Shown: positions 39,785-51,400 of the stretch, in pieces
Numbering within the stretch: the stretch's first letter is position 1
Layout: each line of letters opens with the position of its first letter
Source: Norana najaformis
Taxonomy: Eukaryota > Annelida > Clitellata > Crassiclitellata > Hormogastridae
Direction: 5' to 3'
Assembly (NCBI GenBank): GCA_964023275.1
Contig: OZ029929.1
Span: 6,487,935-6,551,934 of the forward strand
DNA length: 64,000 nucleotides
Notes under the pieces: model-generated
The model's input: the letters and a program-made list of their open reading frames with translations, nothing else
What the model was told of the DNA's origin: nothing
Databases searched by the model: none
Position numbers and translations under genes: made by a program

Positions 39785-41279
39785 ATGTAAAGCAATACAA
39801 CCAGAAATTTATATATCTCGAGAGGCTCTCAAAAGTTGCCAATACAGAGCAAAATCATATGATGTAAGTTGAACTTGTGTGTTAGGTTTTATCAAGCAAA
39901 ACAGATATGATCCATCTCCAGCAGACTATTCTATGAGACAGTACTAATAAATTTATGAGACACCACCTGTATCCTAGATTGTGGTAATATCATCATAAGA
40001 AGAGTTGTTTTTTTCTTAAATATGGCATTCAAAACTACTTGATATTTTCCGCCTGCATTCCAACAGCACTTTATAACTTGAAATACAACAGACAACTTGT
40101 CTAGTAAAAGCAGTCACTATGGCCTGCCTATTAAACACATCTGATTGCAGGAAAGCCTAAAGAGCCAGAGCATTGTGACTGTTGTATGCAGACATTAATT
40201 TTACAATGGAAAAGGAACAAATTTTCCAGCCATCAGAAAGTCCAGTTTAAAAAGTTTGAATCCAGACTTATATTCTCCAGCATATTTAAAATTTAATGCT
40301 CCAAACATTTATGTAGTACATTCTTGCAGCCAGTGCTATGGAAACATCAGAGAAATCTGTCAACAATAATGTTACATATGATTTTGCTTGACATTTATAT
40401 GAAGCCTATTCAGAGCCTCTCAGACTTCTTAAAAGACTTCAGAACAACCACAGACAAGAATGATAAAAAAACAATAAAGCTAACACATACTCTGTGCATT
40501 GGAGGATAACTTTAGGTATCTTCTACTGATGGAAAATCTTATGGTTTGGGTTTTCCCCACACTCAACCACTGCCCTACTACACGCACACCTACAAGAAAT
40601 GTCTTCTAACAGCACTCAGTAATGTGGCTAAAATGCTCACAGACAAAAATATGGCTGTAAAGGAATTCATCATGGCCTACACAAAACTTTTTAAGTATGC
40701 ATGTATATTTGCATAATAACAATAAATAATTATAGCAATTTCTAAGATGCTGGCTGCTAATGAACAAGCCATCAATGTGCATCAAAATCAAGGCAAAAAA
40801 CAGGCCAATTTCCCTAAGGTCAATCCAGAGAGACAGAGTTTAATGCAGGTAAGCCTGTTGAAAGAGGTAGGTCAGTCAAGACTGGAATGATATCAAAAAC
40901 AGAGCTGAATGAACAGAGAGTAACAAAGATTAGGACAAGCATCAGAAACTGCGCCTTTACACAGAACAGTTAGGCCAACAAGAGTACATAGGCCTCTGTA
41001 TGTATTCAGATGCTACTATGGCTCATGTTAAGCCTCTGAGGTGTTGTATGCATGGCTGTCATGTTAAAAGTCAAGATCAACAAAAATGTTTCTTCATAAT
41101 TGGACAACATTGGTGTCAAGAGTTATGATCACGGTGTGCTACCAAACAATCTATGTCTTTAAACATTCAGGCCACACTACTTTTGAGAGTGCAAGTGGTC
41201 TGGCTATGAATCTGGGTGGTCCATCCATTATACCTAGACTGGTTGTGGTGTCAAAGACATCCTGTTAAACCAGAATGGT

Positions 41280-41720
41280 TTATGAAGAATCACTGGGGCT
41301 GTTCTTGCAGTGGACCAGGGTTCCAGACAGAGCGTGCCAAAGGTAGATGTTCTTGGTGTCAGAAGTCGGATACTCGTAGGCCTCTTGAACAGACCCGGTC
41401 CGGACAAGATTAACACCGGACCGATGGTCTTTGCTAGCCTTCTGAGTCACAGGCACATACCCGGCAACGTATCCTCTGTTGATTGCCTTAGTACCTGCTG
41501 TCTGCTGGTTCCACTGTTGTGGTGATCGTTCTGATGCTTGTGAAGCAGAGGTTTGTTTGTGTTTGCGGGGTGCTCCACCAGGGAACGCATCCGAGGTTGA
41601 GTAGTGGGTGCGGAGTGGGTTGTTTGTGGTTGAATTTCGCAAGCTGTAGCCATAGACCTCATTAGTTGTGCAGGGACGGTCTTTTGCCCAACTGTAGTAA
41701 GTAGGCATGTGCGATGGCAT
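41280..41720 (-). CDS. Uncharacterised 146-codon ORF, copy 1
   Basis: Open minus-strand frame starting MPSHMPTYYSWAKDRPCTTN and rich in Tyr, Ser, Thr and Gln, e.g. PLRTHYSTSDAFPGGAPRK and NRGYVAGYVPVTQKAS. No domain recognised. GC content is clearly higher than its surroundings, which favours a real coding exon. It might be one exon of a spliced gene; the tail HCKNSPSDSS may be read-through past a donor. Small Tyr/Pro-rich ciliary microtubule proteins look similar in composition, but that is only a resemblance. Lies about 4.6 kb downstream of, and converging on, EPAC copy 1. Confidence 0.45.
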   Translation of the reverse strand: MPSHMPTYYSWAKDRPCTTNEVYGYSLRNSTTNNPLRTHYSTSDAFPGGAPRKHKQTSASQASERSPQQWNQQTAGTKAINRGYVAGYVPVTQKASKDHRSGVNLVRTGSVQEAYEYPTSDTKNIYLWHALSGTLVHCKNSPSDSS

Positions 41721-42356
41721 CTTGGAAGTCTACGACAAAGGATGCAGTGTCTATAATAGTTTCCTCAGGTTAATCGAATGACTTCCAATGCATGAATCAT
41801 TAAACAGTTATTCTAATGATTCCAATGTGTGAAGCGTTAAACAGTTAACATAATGCAATGTTCTGTTTTCATGTACAATTTATATAGCGCCGCTATGCAT
41901 GTCATTATGTACATATTTCAACACACAGTTATGTTCTCAATTAACTAACCGCCACCTAAGCCTATGACATGTAAACATTGGCCACATGTCTTTCCCCATT
42001 GCCCCAAGCAGATATTGTACCCTGCTACGTTCAGCCTATGACCCGTTGCTTATCCGTATTCATCCATATTATTTTATCACGTATTTATTTCTGTCTTATC
42101 AGACGGTTTTTGGGGAGCCATCGATTGATGCTTAGTGCATTACTATAATGGCGCTATAAAAGTTCTAAACTGATGAGCAGATAATTAAATGCAATTATTA
42201 TTATTGTTTCATGGTAGATTGGATTACAGGCAATATATTTCTAGGTAGCTGGTCATTGTTTTTGTTGTTGTGGTTGTTGTTGATGATGATTGTTTTGTTG
42301 GAAGTGCATAATAAATAGATCATTGCCATACCTTTTCTCTTGGTATTGTCTTTTAG

Positions 42357-42435
42357 ATACATTCTGTGAGGACTTTCTCCTGACCCACATCATCTTCATG
42401 CCAAATAATCACCTGGGCCCAACGCTAATGGCTCA
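42357..42435 (+). CDS. EPAC exon 14, copy 2
   Basis: Same as copy 1 with one silent change (GAA to GAG). Preceded by gtcttttag and followed by the same U12 donor atatccttg. Confidence 0.88.
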
Positions 42436-45400
42436 ATATCCTTGTCGCTGATTTTAGTTGGAATGCAGGATAATTGATTTCTTCAAGAAATACCCTTAAC
42501 AGCTGTGATATACGGTAGCTTGATGTAAACAAACGTTTGGAGTCTGGTTAACAGTATATTAGATGTGAGATTTCATGAAAACGTCTAAATTAAGGTAAGG
42601 TAAGCTAATTGTTTATTTCACATATCCATCAACATTAGATTTGCATTATCAGAATGGTGGTTTTAAAATGGTGATAGAAACAAAATCATGAACAGCATCA
42701 ATAATCCTTAGTGTCATAGTCCTATGGATTGAAGTATTTTGACTAAACTTCAATGCTGCTTTTAATTTGCGCTTTAAGCAAAGGCTTCTTAATCCACAGG
42801 ACCAGTTCAGTGACTGTTTAGCATTTCTTTAAAGTTATGGACGTTGTTGTTTAGTTGTATATAACATATGATATTAGATGCAGGGGTGATAGAAAATCCA
42901 GTAGCAATCTGCCACTATACCCATTCATTCATTCGTTCATTCCTTCAGAGCACTTATAAAGCACCTCTTCTAGGTGTTTACTCAGAAGTGCTTCCAGCTT
43001 GGAAAAGAGAGAACAATTTTCAAGTACTGGTAGCAGCATCCCTGTCCAGAAGAGTCAGATTCAGAGGAAGAGAATTCCAGGTAGATGGCCCGACTACAAT
43101 GAAGGTGCAGTGTACCATTGTTGAAACATCACAGTCTAAACTGTAGCTGGGTGTTGAACACATTAAGACTTTTAGCTGGTTGAATGCTGGCTATTGTGCA
43201 GACATTAGTTCAGAAGTAGCTTTCCTTATCTATTTACTTATCATGCGGACGTGACTTCCGGTAGAGCGAACTCTGATTCGCAGGAGTACGCAGTGACGAA
43301 CAAGCGCCAGGTGATCCATTTTGTCTGGGAATGGTGCCAGACGATTGGAGAGGCTTTCTGGGAGGACAAGACAATACATGCCTTTCTTGAGGTAAAGTTT
43401 TCTCCACTTTCCATGTCCTCCATGTCATCCTGATTAGTATTAGTTATTCAGATTAGCAACAGGTTAGGATCAGCTGTTAACGGTAAGACCATTAATATGG
43501 AACAGCAGTAAATCATTTCTTGGAACACAAATGTATGAAAGTCGTGCTTGGTCAAAACGGTGTTACTCAACAGTTGAATCAATTACTTTGGAAGGTAAGA
43601 TAAGGTAAATTACCTTTTGCACACATGTGCTTCTGTCATACAGCAGTAGAATTTTGGCACCGGCATGATAGTGGAAGTAAACATCAAGTCTTACAATGCA
43701 CTAGTCTTGCGTCCAAAACCTTAAAATTCGTCAGTTTGTCAGCTCAAGGGCCAAAGAAAGGGAAATGATCGAGTTCCTCCTTTGAGTTCCCCTATGGCAT
43801 TGAGGGCTTTTGCTTATTTTACCTTTTAAGTGTGCTTTACAGCACAGTTAATGCACAGAATATCAGCACACGAGTCGAATGAACAGAATTGTATAATTCC
43901 TCATGGATCTCAACTAGTTTTGTCCAATAGATTTTGGTTTTGGAATGCAAGTTTTGACCAACAATTGATGTCCTGTGCATTGTGATAATGGCACTATAGA
44001 AGTTAGAGAATAATGCACTTCTAATCACTGAATGTGTAAAGGGCATAAAAAATTGTAGTGCAACATTTCTTTTAGTACTTGTAGCAAACCTGAAGAGAAT
44101 GGAGGCAGAGCATCACCGCTGGCAGCGAAAGATCTTGGGAGTCACGTGGAGAGACATGGTGAGGAATGAGGAGATCAGGAGAAGAACGGGAATGGAGAGA
44201 ATTGAAGAGATGATGAAGAGAGCAAGACTGTGATGGTTGGGACACCTGCACCGCATGGATGAGGACAGAATCCCGAAGCAGGCAATGGACTGGGCCCCAG
44301 GCGGGTGGAGAAGGAAGAGAGGAAGACCAAAAAAGAGCTGGAAGAACACGATCACAAAAGACCTCACAGATGGAGGACTGACGTGGGAGGAGGCTGCCAG
44401 AGCTGCTCAGGACAGAGAAGGATGGAGAACCTGTATCGCCCAATGTGCGCCAGCACGTGGAGGGACTTGGTCTAAGGTCTTGTAGCACCTAACAGTACAA
44501 AGTTGCTGAAGAAATCTGTTAACAGATGCTTTCTTACATGTGTGTGCAACTTACTTGTTCCTCTAATAGGAACTTGAAAATGCAGTCGTTGAGGACAGCC
44601 AGATATACAGCAACCTTGAGGACATAACTATTCTTCAAAATGTTCTCCAGAGACGACATAGGTATGTTAATTTATGTTAATTTATGTTAATTTATGTGTC
44701 TGATTTTGCATCTGCCTGATAAGTCACTTTGCTGATCAGATTATAGCAAATCGGGTCAAACTTCACAACATTAACCTCACTAGCTGTTTGATACTAGCTC
44801 AGTTTTTGCAGACAAAACCAACTTAGTAATGGCCTGTTACCAAAACTTGGATCCAGTTTCATACTGGCCTTCTTGCTACTGACCCATCTCGATACTGGCA
44901 ATTTAATATGTGTATGAACCCAACCTGACATTGGGAATTATTATACTGATCAAGTCTGATTTGATACTGACCTAATTTGATATGTATATGAACCCAGTCT
45001 GTTACTGACCCAACCTGTTACTAATGCAACTTGACGTTGTCCCAACCTTCTGCTCACTCAGCTAACTACAGACATAACTGTACACTAAAACAATCTGCTA
45101 TTTACCCAAACTGATTTTGACCTGGCCTCTCATGGACCTGACCCAAATCAGGCGTTTTTGTCTTTACTTTTTGTGATGGGTTCAGTGAAGTGAGAACATC
45201 TCGCCACGGCAAAAGTCACTCTCCGCTTCACCGAGCATCACGCAGCCTTTCTTGCAGTATTGACGAAGATGACCTCAACCATCGTCAGCCGATCAGAGTC
45301 AGTGACCTGAGTATGTACCAGAATCACTGAGAGTTCTTTTATCACTGACCTATGACAGCTGCTATCTAACAAGAATCAGTAACTCAGTAATTGGTAGCCA

Positions 45401-48400
45401 ATCGAAGTCAGTGACTTTCCTGAGCTATTAATCTAATTATATGTGAGGGCAGACTGACAAAAGTGAGCAAGACAAAAGCACATGGACCTAATCACCTAAG
45501 AGGTTTTGAATTTGTGCCTATCAAAATGCAATTATTGTATTTAGTAACTTATATAGCGCTTCATACAGAACAAACTACTGAAAGGCACTTCCAGCATGAG
45601 AACCCTGGGGAAATAAGAACGTCTTTAAACAACGAGCTGCTCAGCTCTATCACCAACAGAGACCCTTGCACGAAACACGAAAGGCGAAAGTCCATTCAAC
45701 AGAGATGGGCCAATAACAGCAAAAGCCTTCTGCTGCAATATTATTAAGGCGATGCTTCCTTCCTCTGATGATGATATGACAATGATGATGTTCATGGTGG
45801 TATAAAAGTGATGGTCAGAAGGACTTTGTGCAAACTCTCAGTTTTTTTTATGTCTTTATTCAGATCTGTTCAAGATCTTCTGTGCCGACCACACATACAT
45901 CACTCTGAAGCTGCGCATGGACACAACAGTAGGTACCATCATCTCACACGCTGCCACCAAACTCAGTCTGGGAGATTCCTCGCTCGTCCTGTGCGAGGTC
46001 AAGTCCAACGGAGGTCAGTATCTATGCATCGAGGTAATTATAATAGCACCTCTTAAGTAGCTCTCAGAAGCGGTGGAAAGTGCATGTGATGCTTCATGCC
46101 TTCACCACATGCTGTTCTAAAAAGCATGTTTGTATGGTGTAAGGTCTTTTAGCTGAAGAACAACGAGAGTGTAGTTGAAATTCAACAGCTGTGAAATTTG
46201 TTCATATGGCTGCTTGGTTTGACAGTGACTGTCCATGACCATGTGATCACACAATGTGCAGGGACTCTGCTTGAAACTGGGTACCAATGCTGCTGAGAAG
46301 AGCGGTCTCTTAAACTAATCCATAGGTGCAGCCGTGGGTATAAGGTATCAGCAAAGAGCGCAGTCAGCATACTCATTTTATAGTTGAGTTCCCTAGAGGG
46401 TGCTAATGGAACAGAGTTTTGTCATGGCAGGGATTTGAAGCCCAGACCCCTGGGTTTACAGTGCAACACACCACTAGACCCTTGCACACCCACTAATGCT
46501 GCTAAGCTTTGCAAGAATAAAACAGCAATAAATATTGAATGCTGTCTCTTTCCGTGATACCTTTTCATTGCCAGGTATTGACAAGTCTTATCTAGTCCAG
46601 ATATATTACCTTCTCTCCAGACTGATTTGTCCAGCCCTTTGATGTATGACACCTCAGGGTAAATTAAGTGAATTAATAAATACCAGTGATTGAAGTCTGT
46701 TGTGTTTTGAACAGAGCGTGTAGTGTTTAACGAGAATGATCTGTGCGTTACGAGTGGAATGAGTATCAACGGTCGACTGTTTATCAGCCCAAGAGAACAT
46801 CTAGATGCCTTGGTCAGCTGATCCTTAGCTGTCAATCAAGTCATTAGTCAATCATTCGATCGGTATTACCAATGTAAAAAGTGCTTTAAATAAATAAATA
46901 ATTAAATAATTAATTAATTAAGGAAAGGTTGTCCTGTTGGTAGATTGCTATTGTTGTGTTTGTGCTTATCTGAAAGATTCTTCAATCCCAGAACCATTGT
47001 TCATTGGTTGATAATCTAGTCAGTCATACAGTCAGGTAAATAAGTGGTTGAATCTGCAATCACTGAGATTTAGGTTTGCCATCAATGATTGATGCCTGGT
47101 GTATTATGATGTTGCCTCTATGGAAGTGACTAGATGAGATTGGATTCTCACTACGCTATCATATTGGCAATTCGTTGTTTAGCCATAGAGACATGTCTGA
47201 TTGTTGAATTGCTGTTTTCGAGTATCCACTTCAGCTGATTCATCCTTCACCCCGATGTACACCTTCATTAGTTACCGGTTTCAACAATGGTCCTCATTGG
47301 CATAATATACTGTGATAAGGTAATCACTCAATGTCAATGATGGTCCTCCAAATTATAGTCCTGTAATTGAAAACTTGGATAGGGTGGGAAAATACAGCAA
47401 TCCGTCAACCAGACAGCAGTTTGTTAAAGGTATGAGGGCTAAGCAAGAAATTGTCATTTTTACATGACATGCAAAAGTTCAAACCAAAACTTAGCCTTTA
47501 CCAGGTGACAAGCCTAGCTTTTAACGCTGCCCAAAATCATCTGTAAATTTCTGGTTATGTTGTGTCTCCTTACTTAGCTTAATTGTAATAATGTAATGTA
47601 ATGTAATCAAAAATTTATAAAGCGCCAGTTCAAGATAGACTCCTCAGAGGCGCTGCCGGCCCGACAACCCAGAAGCACTGGGAAATAGGAAGGTCTTCAA
47701 GCACATGCAGAAAAGAGAGGGAGAGAGACTAAGAAGTTCCTGGTGCCCATTCCAAAAAGCGGGACCAACCACAGCAAAGCTTCTGCGCTGGGCCGTAGCT
47801 GTTCGGACCGATGGGACAAGCAAGTCCCCCCGTACCGCCGAACAAAGTATACTGTGGCCCGGAATGGAGGAGGCCAATAATAAGGGACTTTTTGAGTTGC
47901 ATATATTAAGGAACTGCATATCTAGAATTCGTTTGTTGCTTGCTTTCAGACACCATTGCCTGAACAGGAGGGTCCATCAACCGGGTCAAGCCACTTTCTG
48001 GAGGTGCTAAGTTCACGAGAGGTTGCCTATCACATGACCTGTTATGACTGGCAGCTCCTGAACTGTGTCCACGAGGCAAGGATTTTTGATGACTGGTTAA
48101 ATGAGCAACTTAACGCAGTTGCTCACATGCTCAATGTTCTGCTCTGTTGCCCAACTATGTATGTATGTATGTATTATCAGGCTTTTTAATTAGTGCCTTT
48201 TAAGAACCTTGCAAAGAAGCTTTATAAATAGCCAGGTGTGTTATCTACCCTGGTCTTGCCTGCTTGTTCTTGTAGTATGAGCTCATATACCTTGTCTTTG
48301 GACGGTCTAACTTTGGTCGAATCACTGCGAACCTTGACCTCTTCCTTCGTCGTTTCAATGAAGTTCAGTTTTGGGTCGTCACCGAAATGTGCCTTACAAC

Positions 48401-51400
48401 GTCGATTAGCAAACGAATACAACTGCTCAGGAAGTTCATCAAGATTGCTGCCTAGTAATTGTCATCTAATCCTTGATAAAATGACTTTATCTACACTGTG
48501 AACAAAACACGAACCCTTCAAAGTATTTTTCCAATAACTAATGGAATTTTTTATGCAAGTTTAATCCAAACTAGATGAATATTAATTAGTTCAGTGATTA
48601 CAGATTTAATGTAACTGTATTTTAATTATCTATATGTTCAAAATGTCCTCCCTTCGCCTCAGCAGAGGTGTGTTGCTGAAAATGTTTAACAGTTTTGTAA
48701 TCTTCACTGGATACCATTTTTTTCAAGGGGATCTTTACAATTGACGTCACTGTAATGTTACTTTTTAACAGGGACTGTTATTATTTTACACTTAGTTGCT
48801 ACTATAGTCGCAGTTAAAACAGTCTTAATTTATTTAAACTTTTGAATATTTAGATAGTTAATTTTAAAATAATTCAAGGGTTTGTTGTTCCTGTTCACAG
48901 TGTTTGATCTACTTCAATCTTTTCATATTCAGTGTTGGTTGCTATGTAATGAATAATCTGGAATAAGTATTATCTCAACCATAATGTAAAATTTAAACTT
49001 TTCTTTAATCAAAAGCTCATTATAAATCTTGCTGCAGAATGTTTAAAATATACTTGAATTTGTAATGTTGATGAGTCATACAGACATGCCTCAGATATGC
49101 TGCTGTTACTTATGTAAAAAGTGCTTTAAATAATTATTTAATTAAGGAAAGGTTATCCTGTTGGTAGATTGCTATTGTTATGTTTGTGCTTATTCTGAAA
49201 GATTCTTCAATCCCAGAACCATTGTTCAGATTACAGAACAGACAGTATGATTGAATTAGTGTGTTAAATTAGTGGTAACTGATTTAATGTACTAAATTAG
49301 TAGCAGTTAACTAACTAGTAACTCCTACTCTGTCTTTGCTGTGGAAAACAGATCACTCAACAGAATCCCATAGTTCGATGCTTCAATCAATACTGCACTT
49401 TGCTGCAATACACTGCTTACTCGGTAGAACTTTTTTGTCATTCATTTGATTACTTTTCTTTTCTTGAAGCTGCAAAGACTATCAGAACCTCAACACGTTC
49501 TTTGCAATTATCCTTGGCCTAAGTAACATTGCGGTTTCACGTCTGTCGCAGACATGGGAGGTATGACTATGACTTTTTGGTTATGTGCATCGATAGCTTG
49601 ACTTCAGCAGCACGTTCTCCATCATTTTCTACCAGTAACCTAGCTTCATCATCATCATTGCCATGTTCCTTTTCTGTTCACTATTTTCATTGTTCATTCT
49701 CCAAATAAAACCGTTCTGTTAAATGACAGCCATTGGAGTGGCTTTGCTCTGTCCTTGAAGGACGAACAATGATGGTAGACACTGGCTTTACTCATAAGTC
49801 GGCATGGGCATCTGTTTCGTTCGGTGTCTCACAGGGCTCAGTCCTTGGGCCACTACTGTACATTCCTTACACGACCAACCTGACCAAGATCATCACTGCT
49901 TTAAAAGCCCGGGTTCATAAATATGCCAATGATGGTCCAGCTGTATCTGACATGCCACCCACCTGACACGCGGGTTTGTGGAGCTCTGGATTCCTGACAA
50001 AACGATCAGCTGGGGTCAATGGGCAATGGGACATGTTTGTCTCGCGCCTCATATGACGATGCTTTCTTGTGTATTTGGACTGACCTTCTGGAACAATCTT
50101 CCCCTGAAACTACATACTTTTCGGAGAGAGACAGCTGAAGAAACATTTGCAACTTATATCGCACCTTTTTAGAACTGTCACATAGCCATGTTTTAGCATG
50201 ACTGCGAGGTTCTTCAGGTGCTTTGTAAATAGCCACATCCATACATACATACATTCATACATACATATGTACATACATCATTACATTCATATATACATAC
50301 ATATATACAAACATACATACATACATACCTACATACATTCATACATACATCCGTATATATACATACATTCAACATACAATTCAACATACATACAAACATA
50401 AAACGATGTTGACATACGGCATAAAAGAAAGGAGCCATTACCATAATTTACTGCTGAACCATTTGTTGCCAATAACTACTGAGTGCATTAAACTTCAGAA
50501 GCTGCCAAACAAGTTTAGAAAGATGTTCGTGGATTTTGAAATGATGATGGATCCATCTCGAAATCATCGAGCTTACCGTCTGGCCGTTGTTAAAATTCTG
50601 CCACCAATCATTCCGTTCATGCCACTGCTCATGAAAGGTTGTCATTAATTGTTGTTATTGTTATTTTTACTGTTTTGATTGTTGTTTCTAACTGATCATT
50701 TTTATGAACGAAATAATACCGTTGTTTAGTTGACTTCGTTGCAGTAACTGTAAATATCATTTTTATACACATTATGAGTGGGATGCAGTGGTGTAGTGAT
50801 ATAGTCTGTGCTTCGTAATCATAGGGTCTTGGGTTCAAATCTGCCCAGGCCATTGTGTAGCGACCTTGGACAAGTTGTTCACCCACAGTTGTCTGTGAGG
50901 AAGGCAACAGGAAACCACCTAACTCATCTCATCCCCAGGTGGCATAAAGCCAAAGGACCTGCCTTCAGGCAGGGAACTCATCATCGTGGTCACACATTAT
51001 GATGAACATCATCATCGTTTATTACTCATTTATTATTGTTGTCATCAACCCCTGTGCAGCTGCATTTTAGGACAAAGACATTAGCTGATTTAGCCTGCTT
51101 TTTGATAACTTTTCAGATATGACTTTCACACACGAAGGCAACAAAACCCATTTTGATGGACTCGTCAACTTTGAGAAAATGGTAATTCTGTTTTGGTTAC
51201 TTGCTGCATATGTATTTGACACTCAAATGAGAAGCATAGGGGTACTTAGCAATGAGAAGCATAGGGGTACTTAGCAACTATACATTTATGTACTGCTGCT
51301 TGTAAGAAGTCGACCTAAGTTCCTGAAGCTGTCTGTATTTACTGATCTTGATTATACTTTTTCCAGCATATGATTGCACAGACGTTGAGGATGATCAAAT

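Larger units (their letters stand above)
36707..41279. other. 3' flank of EPAC copy 1
   Basis: T-rich, repeat-poor to about 38400 (possible 3' UTR); after that AT-rich sequence with the 318-bp retroposon. No exon recognised. Repeated at 52835-57049. Confidence 0.5.
26451..42087 (+). repeat. Tandem segmental duplication, unit 1 (15,637 bp)
   Basis: Direct repeat of 42088-57856. Left edge: shared sequence begins tttctgtcttatcag; the base before differs (c here, a at 42087). It lies inside a LINE tail. Contains EPAC exons 14-27, the 3' flank and a minus-strand ORF. Has a private 318-bp retroposon at 39467-39784. Confidence 0.95.

Noticed and set aside
44237-44485. 82-codon plus-strand gene in unit 2
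   Set aside because: C-terminal end of a LINE protein inside an insertion with target-site duplication.
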